Assembly: GCA_002428995.1 (NCBI GenBank)
Contig: DIYJ01000005.1
Location: 96,474-160,473, forward strand
Source: Flavobacteriales bacterium UBA6057
GTDB lineage: Bacteria > Bacteroidota > Bacteroidia > Flavobacteriales_G > Salibacteraceae
Direction of reading: 5' to 3'
DNA: 64,000 nt
Part shown: piece by piece, positions 28,194-37,623 of the stretch
Position numbering within the stretch: position 1 is the stretch's first letter
Layout of the letters: every line of letters begins with the position of its first letter
Translations under genes and position numbers: made by a program
Notes under the pieces: generated by a model
What the model saw: only the letters and a program-made list of their open reading frames with translations
What the model was told of the DNA's origin: nothing
The model's database searches: none

Positions 28194-28436
28194 AGACTGG
28201 TGTGTTTTAGTTTGTGCTTTTTGTAACGATAACACGACCTCTGTCAGAAAGCTTGATTGAGAATATGGTGAACGGCTGACCGGCAGCACCGATGCACTCA
28301 AACGCCTTATTTTATTGGATTTTCAAACGAATTCGCATATGCTCAGAATTAAAACACGCCTATTTCCAACCGGCAGATTTTGAGACTTTTTGGTGAACGG
28401 CAGAGCCATACAATGTCCCCATTCTGGGAAGGCTAG

Positions 28437-29603
28437 TCAATGGATATTCCCACCTACCGGTAAACCACTGGGCACACGATCAGGAATGGTTTGATCGAAG
28501 GAATTGTCGTTCAACGTATTCAAAAAGGCAATGATCTCCCCTATCTGATCCTCGTCCAATTCCAGATCCCGGATATCCGGATCCAATTGTCCTTCTGAAA
28601 CGTTGGGGTTTCGTTGGTCGTCATCGCCTTCGGCCACTTCCTCATAAAACTCCAGAACCTCTTCCAATGAACGCTGCGCCCCATTATGCATATACGGTGC
28701 TGTCACGTTGAGATTTCTCAAGGTTGGCGTTCTGAAATCAAATCGATTGGAAGCCCCCCGATCGGCCGGGCTCACATTGTCCTGAACACCGATGGTGTGC
28801 AACTCAAAATCCGAAAACATAGGACCGCTGTGACAATCTGCACAACCTACATTGATGAATGCATTCAAACCACCTATCTCCCTCGAATTCAGAGCACTGT
28901 TATTTCCTCGCATGTATTGATCGAAGCGGCTGTTGTTCGCAGTGATGGAGCGCTCGAAGGTGGCTATCGCTGCCAGCATGCGTTCCCGGTCAATGCCCTC
29001 ACTGCCAAAAGCTTCCCCGAACCTTTGCTGGTACTCGGGAATAGCATTCAACCGTTGGATGATGGTATCGATGATATCTTCCTCAGCGATGGATGTCCCC
29101 TTCATTTCTTCCATCGACAACATGGGAAGCAAGGCTTGTTCTTCCAGGCTCGCAGCCCTGTTGTCCCAGAACATGGGTGCAGTTTCCGGATCATAGCGAC
29201 CTGCCTTGTCAATTCCGTTGTAGGCTGTGTTGATGACTGTTGGTGCATTTCGCCTTGTAAACACACCTCCCGAGCGCTGCATTCCAAGGCCGACTCCATC
29301 CACTCCCTGAGACAATACCAGACCATCGGCATATCCCAGGCTTGGATGATGGCAGCTCACACACGCCACATCCTTGTTGCCTGATAAAACGGGGTCCCAA
29401 TAGAGCAGGCGGCCCAGTTCTTCTTTTTCAGGTGTGTAAGGATTGTTTGCCGGATACAAGACCTCTCGAGGCAGGGCGTCCACAAATTCTTCGGGGTTTT
29501 CAACCGGGGCATTCATCTCTTCATCCTGGCAGGAACCAAGCAAAAAGCAGAAGCTGATGATCGTTGACAGAAGCAACACAACGTTTGAAAATGGATTCTT
29601 CAT
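28437..29603 (-). CDS. Di-haem cytochrome c peroxidase/MauG-family lipoprotein
   Basis: A 388-residue protein from the ATG at 29603 with lipobox LLGSC (Cys25), so it is anchored to a membrane in the periplasm. Two c-type haem sites are visible: CVSCH (81-85) and CADCH (254-258). An APYMHNG motif near residue 330 carries the usual axial Met of the electron-transfer haem. The family reduces hydrogen peroxide using cytochrome electrons, or modifies protein partners as MauG does. The nearby genes do not specify a partner, so peroxidase is the default call. Confidence 0.9.
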   Translation of the reverse strand: MKNPFSNVVLLLSTIISFCFLLGSCQDEEMNAPVENPEEFVDALPREVLYPANNPYTPEKEELGRLLYWDPVLSGNKDVACVSCHHPSLGYADGLVLSQGVDGVGLGMQRSGGVFTRRNAPTVINTAYNGIDKAGRYDPETAPMFWDNRAASLEEQALLPMLSMEEMKGTSIAEEDIIDTIIQRLNAIPEYQQRFGEAFGSEGIDRERMLAAIATFERSITANNSRFDQYMRGNNSALNSREIGGLNAFINVGCADCHSGPMFSDFELHTIGVQDNVSPADRGASNRFDFRTPTLRNLNVTAPYMHNGAQRSLEEVLEFYEEVAEGDDDQRNPNVSEGQLDPDIRDLELDEDQIGEIIAFLNTLNDNSFDQTIPDRVPSGLPVGGNIH

Positions 29604-29761
29604 AATGGATTGATTAAATGCTGATGGATAAAAAAGGCGATGCACAAGAGCCTTGTGGCTGCACCTGAATCAGCAACGGCAAAATTTCAATCCTTGTATG
29701 AGCCTCCCCGCAAACAGGGGCTTAGAGAGGTGCAGAATTCGTTTTTCGCACTTATTTCAGC

Positions 29762-30736
29762 TCAGATTTCTGTTTTTCGGTATTGACTTGGTGTCATCCC
29801 CTTGGCCTTTTTGAAGGCAGCGTTGAACGAGGACTTTGAGCTGAATCCAACCTCGGTGGCAATTCCATAAAGGTTGAACTTCTGATGACCGTCCCGGTGG
29901 AGGTATTGGATGAACTCTTCCACGCGATGCTCATTCAGAAGGTCCTGAAAGCGCATGCCCAAATGCACGTTCAGCACCTCCGACAGGTACTGCTTTGAGA
30001 TGCCCAACCTTTGAGCTACGTCTTCGGCCTTCAGCTTTTGGTTCGTAAACAGCTTTTCTTCGACCATCAGGCGATGCAATTCCTGTTTTACCAACTCCAC
30101 CTCTGATTTCGAGCGATTGGACTCTTTGTATTTGCTGCCCGCTGACCTCGGTAGAATATGCCTGGGAGAAGCGATGAGCTTATACGTAACGATGTAAAAG
30201 AGAAAGACCGCCACCAGGAAAATACCGTAGCTGTCCAGTGACCACAGCGAAACGCGTGTATCAAAGAGCAAAAACGAGGCTTCATCGATGATGAAAATCA
30301 CCGTAAATGGAACCAGGAAGCTGAGTAACCACCTTTCCTTGTTGTTGCTAACCACATCATAGATGCTCCAGAACAGCATTCCCACCAAACCAAACTCTGT
30401 CAGTTCTGTCAGTAATTCAAGCGTTTGGTTCTGCCCCAGAGCCTCCAGGGTGAGCAGTGCTTGGAAGCTGACATTCAGGAGGTAAGGCAAGAAAAAAATG
30501 AAGTCTGCTTTTTTGAATTCTTCCAGCTCAGAATTGCTGTAGCGAACAAAAAGGAAAAAGAACGTGGCAATCAGGGTTTCATGAAACAGAAACCAATTCG
30601 TGTCAGGCAGCAGCAAGTTGTAATCATCATCACCCAGAGCGAATAAAACGATAGACGCAATGCACCCAAGCAACAACCAGAGCAAGGGTGCCTTGTATTG
30701 GTTTCGCCTTTGAAAAAGCGTGAATCCAAGGAACAA
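29762..30736 (-). CDS. Membrane-bound AraC-family regulator (7TM-HTH type)
   Basis: Regulator with about seven hydrophobic helices in its N-terminal 200 residues and an AraC HTH domain at the C terminus (AEDVAQRLGISKQYLSEVL and GIATEVGFSSKSSFNAAF). The positions assume TTG 30736. The reading frame stays open upstream for about 80 bases and encodes LIQIIQIVAILQG, which completes the first helix as in homologues of this type. The true start is therefore probably a rare codon (such as CTG 30775) rather than this TTG. Signals and targets are unknown; such proteins couple envelope signals to transcription. Confidence 0.8.
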   Translation of the reverse strand: MFLGFTLFQRRNQYKAPLLWLLLGCIASIVLFALGDDDYNLLLPDTNWFLFHETLIATFFFLFVRYSNSELEEFKKADFIFFLPYLLNVSFQALLTLEALGQNQTLELLTELTEFGLVGMLFWSIYDVVSNNKERWLLSFLVPFTVIFIIDEASFLLFDTRVSLWSLDSYGIFLVAVFLFYIVTYKLIASPRHILPRSAGSKYKESNRSKSEVELVKQELHRLMVEEKLFTNQKLKAEDVAQRLGISKQYLSEVLNVHLGMRFQDLLNEHRVEEFIQYLHRDGHQKFNLYGIATEVGFSSKSSFNAAFKKAKGMTPSQYRKTEI

Positions 30737-30918
30737 GCCCTGGAGAATAGCGACTATTTGAATGATTTGTATCAGTACTGCTCTTCTTTGAGTAAAGCCC
30801 AGGCCAAGAACCCTGCGCCAGAAGCATGGTCAAAGATAGCCACGTAGAAATCGTTGCGTTCCCTGTCAGTCCTGCGTCTGGATAGTAACAGCAGGTGCTG
30901 CTCCATCAAAGGCTCCAC

Positions 30919-31449
30919 TCAACCGTCAAACAAGCTTGTTTGATGATGGCTTCCCGGCCAGGCTCCTTCGTGCCTCAACAGCCATTCCTTTTTGTCAATA
31001 CCTCCGCCATATCCCGTCAACTTCCCGTTCCTTCCAATCACGCGATGGCATGGGTAAATGATGGAGATCGGGTTTTTACCGTTTGTAAGTCCTACTGCGC
31101 GCATGGCTCCTGGGTTTCCAATACGCTGTGCGACATCCAGATAGGAAACCGTCTTGCCGTATGGAATTTTGAGCAGCTCGCTCCAAACCCTCTTTTGGAA
31201 ATCGGTGCCTTTAAACCTAACCGGAATGTCGAAGACTTTCAAAGCGCCATCAAAGTATTGGTGGAGCTGCCGGGTCGTTGTGCGGAAGATATCAGCGTCA
31301 TTTTTTTCCATGCCATAACCTTCTCTCAAAAAACCAAGATCATCACGTTCTTTGATGAAGTAAAGTCCGGTAAGAGCATCGCCTTCGGCCACTAAGAGTA
31401 GCTGACCGACAGGAGAATCAACCTTCGTGTGAATCTTCATTTGTTCCAT
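30919..31449 (-). CDS. ogt: Methylated-DNA-protein-cysteine methyltransferase
   Basis: O6-alkylguanine repair protein of 176 residues from the ATG at 31449. It shows the methyl-acceptor Cys134 in the signature PCHRV, the recognition region MRAVGLTNGKNP, and the N-terminal Ogt-like fold (SPVGQLLLVAEGD). It repairs O6-methylguanine by suicidal methyl transfer. It lies 8 bases after the alkA stop, so the two alkylation-repair genes form an operon. An upstream in-frame start at 31512 would overlap alkA and adds no conserved sequence. Confidence 0.92.
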   Translation of the reverse strand: MEQMKIHTKVDSPVGQLLLVAEGDALTGLYFIKERDDLGFLREGYGMEKNDADIFRTTTRQLHQYFDGALKVFDIPVRFKGTDFQKRVWSELLKIPYGKTVSYLDVAQRIGNPGAMRAVGLTNGKNPISIIYPCHRVIGRNGKLTGYGGGIDKKEWLLRHEGAWPGSHHQTSLFDG

Positions 31450-31457
31450 GTACTTTG

Positions 31458-32339
31458 TTATGTCAGCGTTTTCCACAGATGGTGCGTGGCGTAGGAGCGG
31501 TAAGGTTTCCATGTCTTACTCACGGCATCTATTTCCCGTTTGCTCTTGGTTCCAAGGGCCTTCTGTATGCCCAAATCGGTAGTTGGAAACGCATCCGGCC
31601 AGGAGAGCCCGCGCATGAGCATGTATTCGATCGTCCATGGACCAATTCCCGGTATGTTAGCCAGCTGCTGTTTGAGCTTTTCGACATCTGCATCAGGCGC
31701 GAAATCGAGCTTACCTTGTTCAAAGGCCTGGGCAACTGCTATGATGGTTTCTGCGCGCTTACGTGGCATTCCGAGGGCCGCGACCTGGGCAACATCTGCC
31801 TTGGCCATGACTTCTGGCAATGGCGAAATCATATTCAGACCTGGAATGGGAGTTTCGAAGGCTTCGCCAAATGCCGAGACGTAGCGATTCATGAGCGTAG
31901 TGGCAGCTTTCACACTCACCATTTGCCCTAGAATCACCCTCACCAGCATCTCGAATGGGTCGAAAGATCCGGGAGATCTCATACCGGGATTATCTGCCAC
32001 GCTCTGGGCCAAAACAGGATCTTCTTTCAGTTTTCCATTGATCTTCAGCGGGTTGGCACACACATCAAACTGCCGCTTGATTTTGGCAATCACCTCAGAA
32101 ACAACCGGATGCAGACCCTGGCTGATTTGTATGGACAAGTGCAGGTCTTTTTCACTGTGAGATACTGAATACCAACCCTGGTAGCCCTTCACATGCACCG
32201 TTCTGTAGTAAACATCATCAATGGCCAGTTCTGCGGCATGGGCGCTGCGCCCATGCAAATATTGGATGATGTAGTTCCAATCATATGGTGTTCGAAACCC
32301 ACACTTCTTCTGGATCATCTTGTTCTCCTGTTCTTCCAT
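31458..32339 (-). CDS. alkA: DNA-3-methyladenine glycosylase II
   Basis: Base-excision glycosylase of 293 residues from the ATG at 32339. The N terminus matches AlkA_N (TPYDWNYIIQYLHGRSA, as in the PPYDWxxMLxFLxARA opening of AlkA). The HhH-GPD region has LANIPGIGPWTIEYML and the catalytic Asp (residue 281 counted from a GTG at 32417) in FPTTDLGI. It removes 3-methyladenine and related alkylated bases. It is a stand-alone AlkA, not fused to Ada. A GTG at 32417 would add 26 residues without homology. It is divergent from queA and followed by ogt. Confidence 0.9.
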   Translation of the reverse strand: MEEQENKMIQKKCGFRTPYDWNYIIQYLHGRSAHAAELAIDDVYYRTVHVKGYQGWYSVSHSEKDLHLSIQISQGLHPVVSEVIAKIKRQFDVCANPLKINGKLKEDPVLAQSVADNPGMRSPGSFDPFEMLVRVILGQMVSVKAATTLMNRYVSAFGEAFETPIPGLNMISPLPEVMAKADVAQVAALGMPRKRAETIIAVAQAFEQGKLDFAPDADVEKLKQQLANIPGIGPWTIEYMLMRGLSWPDAFPTTDLGIQKALGTKSKREIDAVSKTWKPYRSYATHHLWKTLT

Positions 32340-32605
32340 CTTGGCCGTTTGCTTTTTGCGGATGTTAGAAGAAGCAAGGTTAAATGCTTGCTTGAATATT
32401 TCATCGAACCTCCCCACACTTTTTACCTACCTCGCACAAGCGATGTAAGTTATGGTCAGGTTAGCACCCTAAGGCAGCACGTTTCGAAATCGTGGATTCC
32501 ACATCAATGCACCGGTAAGAAGAAGAGCTGAGAGGCCGAATCAGGTATGAACTCATTGCCAGAAGCCGAGTGAAGCGTTCTTTTGCCACGAAAACGGAAT
32601 GTTGA

Positions 32606-33964
32606 ATGCCTCGAAAAGCTCCTTCTGATCCATCCGCAATTTCCATTGCCGACTACACTTATGAACTTCCCGATCAACGCATCGCAAAGTATCCGCTGAG
32701 CGAACGAGACACGAGTAAACTGCTGGTCTATCGCGATGGCGGCATTGCGGAAAGTGTATTCAAGGATTTGCCTGAACTCCTGGAGCCAAATGATTGTCTG
32801 GTGTTCAACGATACCCGGGTGATTCACGCCAGGCTCCACTTTCAGCGGCCCACCGGTGCCCACATCGAGGTTTTGTGCCTCGAACCATTAGAGCCAGCCG
32901 AAGTGACGGAAGCTTTTGCTCAAACAGAATTCACCACGTGGCGGGCGATGGTGCGCAACGGCAAGCGCTGGAAGCCGGGAGAGTTTCTTGTGCGAGAGAT
33001 AGAAACAGAGGAACGCAATTACCGATTGTTTGTGGAGCTGATCGGAAAGGAACATGACAGTTCCATCGTCCGTTTTTTCTGGGATTCCGGGGAACCTTTG
33101 GATGAGGAAGAAGGTAGCGTGGTTTTTCCTGACAGAGTCGGGGAGCCATCCTCCGAAGTCTCAACCTCCGCAGAGAAAGCATCCAGTTCAACATCCCACA
33201 TCACCTTTGCCGAAGTGCTGGATGATGTTGGTATCCTGCCCCTTCCGCCCTACCTGAACCGCGAAACGGAAGCTGAAGACGAAGAGCGCTACCAAACCAT
33301 GTACGCCCAGGCTGATGGCTCCGTAGCTGCACCCACCGCGGGGTTGCATTTCACCCAGCCGGTGTTTGACAGCCTCAAGGAGCTGAACGTCCAGTCACTC
33401 TTTGTAACGCTGCACGTGGGTGCCGGTACCTTCAAGCCTGTGAAGTCCGCCACCATGAAAGATCACGACATGCACAGCGAGCGTATTGTGGTCTCCCGAA
33501 ATGCCCTGGAGCGAATGCACGCTGCTGCACAAAAACAACGCATCATACCGGTGGGAACTACTTCCCTGCGCACCATTGAGAGCATCTACTGGTTTGGCAT
33601 CAAGCTCTTGGCCGGTCACGAAATGAAGGAGCTAAATGTCAGCCAATGGGAACCTTATCAACTGGCTGACCGAGTAGTGAAAGCCTCTGAAGCGCTCCAG
33701 GCTGTCCTCGGCTGGATGGAAGCAAAAGAACTAAATTACCTCACCGGCCAGACTCAATTACTCATCGCTCCGGGCTATACCATTCGAATGGCGAACGCGC
33801 TCATCACCAACTTTCATCAACCCAACAGCACACTGCTGCTGCTCGTGGCAGCCTTCATTGGCGAGGACTGGAGGAAGGTATATGAATACGCGCTGAACAA
33901 AGACTTTCGGTTTCTGAGCTTTGGTGACAGTTCCATCCTATTCGCTCCACATCAGTCTACTTAA
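32606..33964 (+). CDS. queA: S-adenosylmethionine:tRNA ribosyltransferase-isomerase (long QueA-like)
   Basis: QueA-family enzyme of 452 residues, which transfers and rearranges ribose from SAM onto 7-aminomethyl-7-deazaguanine in tRNA during queuosine synthesis. QueA hallmarks present are CLVFNDTRVIHARL, IPLPPY-type ILPLPPYLNRE, YQTMYAQADGSVAAPTAGLHFT and TNFHQPNSTLLLLV. It is about 100 residues longer than classical QueA. The extra length includes an acidic, Ser-rich insertion (about 165-205) before the conserved DDVGILPLPPY. Bacteroidota often carry this long form, sometimes beside a short QueA. Whether it makes queuosine or acts elsewhere cannot be told here. Confidence 0.88.
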   Translation: MPRKAPSDPSAISIADYTYELPDQRIAKYPLSERDTSKLLVYRDGGIAESVFKDLPELLEPNDCLVFNDTRVIHARLHFQRPTGAHIEVLCLEPLEPAEVTEAFAQTEFTTWRAMVRNGKRWKPGEFLVREIETEERNYRLFVELIGKEHDSSIVRFFWDSGEPLDEEEGSVVFPDRVGEPSSEVSTSAEKASSSTSHITFAEVLDDVGILPLPPYLNRETEAEDEERYQTMYAQADGSVAAPTAGLHFTQPVFDSLKELNVQSLFVTLHVGAGTFKPVKSATMKDHDMHSERIVVSRNALERMHAAAQKQRIIPVGTTSLRTIESIYWFGIKLLAGHEMKELNVSQWEPYQLADRVVKASEALQAVLGWMEAKELNYLTGQTQLLIAPGYTIRMANALITNFHQPNSTLLLLVAAFIGEDWRKVYEYALNKDFRFLSFGDSSILFAPHQST

Positions 33965-34273
33965 CCGACCAGGAGTTTTGTGCAATGAACGCACGCAACT
34001 CTTTGCAGGAACCATTGGTCTCCCAGAAGCAATCATGATTCCCGTTTGCTAAGGTTCGCAATGGATTCGTCACCCCAACTCTGTTAGTCACAGCATGATA
34101 GATGCCGGGCTCACGGGATACTAGACCCGAGCCAAGGTTGCTGCATTTACAGGAGAAACAGTCGCGAATTCAAAACCAACTCCTTCAAATATCAATTCAA
34201 GCTGCACGCCTGTCAATCGACTTCTTTAAGAGCTCTGTCCACGCTGTATCCTTAGCATCAAAAGACAAGAAAG
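33965..34273. other. 309-base intergenic region with no gene recognised
   Basis: Between queA and the BspA-like T9SS gene. Only shadow reading frames are present; no tRNA-like, terminator or exact -7 sequence was seen. A TATCCTTAG at about 34248-34256 is a weak candidate -7 element for the downstream gene. Confidence 0.5.
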
Positions 34274-37200
34274 ATGAGATTGAACCAACTTTGGAGCCTG
34301 CTACTGCTGGCGTTCCTCGGGTATCCAGCATTTGCAACCACTTACTATGTAAACCAGGCAGCTACTGGCAGCAACAATGGCACCTCGTGGGCCAATGCCT
34401 ATACCGACTTGCAGTCGGCACTGACCAACGGAAGTCTCGCGGATGGAGACGAAGTGTGGATTGCGAAAGGCACCTACTACCCTACCAATACCGCCAACAC
34501 AGCCATCAGTTTTGAAATCACAAAAGGTATTTCGGTCTATGGTCATTTCGATGGAACGGAGCAATCCATCAGCGAGCGTGACCTATCTGACGCACTGGAT
34601 TTGAACGCCAGCCGAACGGTACTCTCAGGCAACATAGGCGCTCCAGGCCGCCTTGACAACACGGCTGTTGTTGTAAACACAAGCGCCTTATCAGGCGATA
34701 TTCTCATCAACGGTGTGACAATCGAAGAAGCCATCGATGCGGGAATGATTGGCGGAGGCATCCAAGGCGTTGGCTTCGAAATTCAGCACACCCTCTTTTA
34801 CAACAACGAATCTTTCCGGGGCGGTGGCATCTACTTCGACCTCTTAAATGACCTTACGATCGATAACTGCCGATTCCTGAACAACAATGCCAGTGAGGGG
34901 CCCGCGATGGCGGTGGGAAGTGCAAACCTCATCATTCGGAATACGGACTTCATAGAAAACACGGCTGCCGCAGACTGGGGAGCTATGAGCTACTTCGGCA
35001 ACGGCACCGCTACGATTGAGAATTGCAGTTTCAGCCAGAACACCTCCAACAGCATCAACACCAGTTCTTCCACATGTATATTCGGGCTGAACAGCCTTTG
35101 CACCATCAACGTCTATAACTCCATTTTCTGGGACAATGGCGCGACAACACATCTCAACGAGATTGTGAATGCCGGAACCACGAATGCTTCAGACTGCATC
35201 ATCGAGGGAGGTTTTACCGGTACGAACATCCTGAACCAGAATCCGCTCTGGATTGATACTGACCTCAACCTGGATTTTTCCTCGCCTGCGATAGATGCTG
35301 GCGACAACACGCTCTACACCTCGCCTTTCACCATTGATATTGATGGCGATCACCGTTTTTCCAACACCACCATTGACCTCGGTTCGCAAGAAAGATCGGG
35401 CAGTCCCAATGATTTTGTAATAACCTTATTAGGCTCTTCGGTGAACATCCCAACCTTTCCCGGACTAACCTACAGCTACACTGTTGACTGGGGCGATGGA
35501 AGTCAGGATCTGGGACAAACCAACTCAGCATCACACACCTACACGGATGGCATCGCCACGCATGAGGTAAGAATCAGCGGAACCTTTCCGGCCATCTACT
35601 ACAACAATGGGACAGCCGCCACTCAGCTGATATCAATCGACCAATGGGGCGCCATCCAATGGTCGACCATGAGGTTCGCATTCTACGGATGTTCAAACAT
35701 GACCTACCAGGCCACTGATGTACCAGATCTCTCAGGAGTCATAAACATGGGCTCGATGTTCCGAAACTGCTCACAATTCAATGGAGATATTGGGGATTGG
35801 GACGTAACCACCATCAACAACATGGGTTCCCTATTCCAGGGAGCCACGAGCTACGAAGGCATCGGTCTGGAAAACTGGGAGCGGACGACTGCCGGAAACA
35901 CCAGTAGCCTTGGTAATTTGGTGGTAGCCACAAGTATGTTTCAAGGCGCCAGCGCATTCAACGGAAACATCAGCAACTGGAACACCGGGCAGGTCACGTC
36001 ACTGCTGCGCACCTTCCTTGGAGCCACGGTTTTTAACCGGCCATTGAATTGGAACACTTCCAGCGTCACCAGCATGTTTGAGACATTCTCTGCCGCGCAC
36101 GCCTTTGATCAGGACATTTCTGATTGGGACATGTCTTCCGTCACCAACATGCAGTCGATGTTTCACCCCACCAACAGCTTCAACAACGGAGGCAATCCAT
36201 TGGACTGGGGAACAGATCTGAATGGCGTGACCAATATGAAGCTTGTGTTCAGACAGGCCATTGCATTCAATCAACCGTTGGATTGGGATGTTTCGACCGT
36301 CACGAATATGAATGCCATGTTCTCGTTTGCCACACTCTTTGATCAAGACCTCTCTGCGTGGGATGTGAGCATGGTGGAAGACATGGAGAAGATGTTCAAA
36401 AGCGCCACAGTCTTCAACAACGGTGGTGTTAACACCCTCAGCAACTGGGAACGAACAGCTTCCGGAGGCTCCAGCGCTAGCACACTGGCCAATGTGAAGA
36501 ACATGCGCGAGATGTTCAACAATGCTGACGCCTTCAACCAAAGCATCGACAACTGGGATGTGAGCAGCGTGACGAACATGTCCGGCATGTTTGGCTTAAC
36601 GGACGCCTTTAACCAACCACTGGATGACTGGGGAACGAAGCTGAACGGTGTGCTGGATATGAGCAAAATGTTTCTCGGAGCTCAGGTATTCAACCAACCC
36701 CTCAATAGTTGGGATGTATCAACGGTGACTAACATGTTCCTCATGTTCTCCGTAGCTACCAACTTCAATGGAAACATTTCCGACTGGTCCACCGGAAGCG
36801 TCACCAACATGAGCTACATGTTCACCAACTCGCATGCGTTCAACCAGGACATTGGCAACTGGTCTACTGGCAATGTAACCGACATGCGCTTCATGTTCGC
36901 CAACGCCTATGACTTTAACCAGGACATCGGGGATTGGGACATCGAAGACGTCACCTCTCTGTTCAACATGCTCAACAATGCTGGCATGGATGAATGCCAT
37001 TACGATGCTATGCTGGAAGGCTGGTTGGCCACCTATGCCGGCAACGCTCCTGAGCTCAACGCGCTTGGCGTCAACTACGGTACTCCAACCCACCGCAATG
37101 CCCTCATCGCGGCAGGACTCACCACCATTGTGGATGCTGGTCAGGGAACCGTATGTGCCAACCCATTGAAAACCAATCCTGAGAACGATCCATCAACAGC

Positions 37201-37441
37201 GGAAACACTGTCCGAAACCTTGCAGCTCTACCCTAACCCAGCAAAAGATGCGGTGAGCATATCGGGAATCGATGGATTAACCTCCGTCACCATCATCAAT
37301 GTTCAGGGCAAGACAGTGCTAAGCCAGTCATTGACGGAGAATGAGTCACTTTCAGTGCGACAACTCAGTCCAGGCCTTTACATGGTTCAGGTTGCTGATG
37401 ACATGGGCCATCAAGCTTACCTCAGACTGCTGATCGATTGA
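34274..37441 (+). CDS. T9SS-secreted BspA-like (DUF285) surface protein with beta-helix domain
   Basis: A 1055-residue secreted or surface protein. A signal peptide (about 1-22, ending AFA) precedes a beta-helix-like region (about 25-375, starting YYVNQAATGSNNGTSWANAY, as in right-handed helix proteins). A short PKD-like segment follows (VDWGDGSQDLGQTNSASHTY). About a dozen DUF285/BspA-type repeats with the pattern VTNMxxMFxxAxxFNQ.I.NWD cover about 485-930. The C terminus is a T9SS type A sorting domain (QLYPNPAKDAVSI to QLSPGLYMVQV). DUF285 proteins include adhesins such as BspA. A strong terminator follows at 37489-37519. Confidence 0.9.
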   Translation: MRLNQLWSLLLLAFLGYPAFATTYYVNQAATGSNNGTSWANAYTDLQSALTNGSLADGDEVWIAKGTYYPTNTANTAISFEITKGISVYGHFDGTEQSISERDLSDALDLNASRTVLSGNIGAPGRLDNTAVVVNTSALSGDILINGVTIEEAIDAGMIGGGIQGVGFEIQHTLFYNNESFRGGGIYFDLLNDLTIDNCRFLNNNASEGPAMAVGSANLIIRNTDFIENTAAADWGAMSYFGNGTATIENCSFSQNTSNSINTSSSTCIFGLNSLCTINVYNSIFWDNGATTHLNEIVNAGTTNASDCIIEGGFTGTNILNQNPLWIDTDLNLDFSSPAIDAGDNTLYTSPFTIDIDGDHRFSNTTIDLGSQERSGSPNDFVITLLGSSVNIPTFPGLTYSYTVDWGDGSQDLGQTNSASHTYTDGIATHEVRISGTFPAIYYNNGTAATQLISIDQWGAIQWSTMRFAFYGCSNMTYQATDVPDLSGVINMGSMFRNCSQFNGDIGDWDVTTINNMGSLFQGATSYEGIGLENWERTTAGNTSSLGNLVVATSMFQGASAFNGNISNWNTGQVTSLLRTFLGATVFNRPLNWNTSSVTSMFETFSAAHAFDQDISDWDMSSVTNMQSMFHPTNSFNNGGNPLDWGTDLNGVTNMKLVFRQAIAFNQPLDWDVSTVTNMNAMFSFATLFDQDLSAWDVSMVEDMEKMFKSATVFNNGGVNTLSNWERTASGGSSASTLANVKNMREMFNNADAFNQSIDNWDVSSVTNMSGMFGLTDAFNQPLDDWGTKLNGVLDMSKMFLGAQVFNQPLNSWDVSTVTNMFLMFSVATNFNGNISDWSTGSVTNMSYMFTNSHAFNQDIGNWSTGNVTDMRFMFANAYDFNQDIGDWDIEDVTSLFNMLNNAGMDECHYDAMLEGWLATYAGNAPELNALGVNYGTPTHRNALIAAGLTTIVDAGQGTVCANPLKTNPENDPSTAETLSETLQLYPNPAKDAVSISGIDGLTSVTIINVQGKTVLSQSLTENESLSVRQLSPGLYMVQVADDMGHQAYLRLLID
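35726..37000 (+). repeat. DUF285 tandem repeat array
   Basis: About a dozen irregular units of about 75-110 bases, each encoding an MF..A..FN..I..W core. Unit lengths vary because two types alternate (short SVTNM units and longer WERTA or LNGVxNM units). The DNA words GTCACCAACATG and ATGTTC recur in most units. Confidence 0.75.
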
Positions 37442-37488
37442 TCAATTGAACGATAGATTGGAGTTCATGTATTGTTCCGGAAAAGATG

Positions 37489-37519
37489 GGGAAGGTCACT
37501 GAATGACCTTCCCTTTTTT
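37489..37519 (+). terminator. Strong intrinsic terminator of the BspA-like gene
   Basis: A perfect 10-bp stem GGGAAGGTCA/TGACCTTCCC with a CTGAA loop is followed by six T, 48 bases beyond the stop at 37441. Confidence 0.88.
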
Positions 37520-37595
37520 GGTTCTGGGAACGGTCAGGTGCCTTTTCTAAGGTCACGGACTGACGGTAGTCATAGCGTCAGGCAGCTCACACCGC

Positions 37596-37603
37596 TAACC
37601 TTG
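37596..37603 (+). promoter_or_regulatory. Candidate -7 element for the gene at 37624
   Basis: TAACCTTG matches the -7 consensus TAnnTTTG with one mismatch. It would give a leader of about 15 bases before the ATG at 37624. No clear -33 element is seen. Confidence 0.3.
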
Positions 37604-37623
37604 CCGACCTAACGAACAGCTGA

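Noticed and set aside
29700..29735. Hairpin CCCC-GCAAACA-GGGG as a terminator
   Set aside because: Short stem with no T run on either strand.
34102..34515. Plus-strand 137-codon frame before the BspA-like gene
   Set aside because: It is out of frame with and overlaps the start of the real gene, with no signal or domain.
35726..37000. Regular repeats as a CRISPR array
   Set aside because: They are in frame within a coding gene, encode DUF285 units, and are neither identical nor separated by unique spacers.
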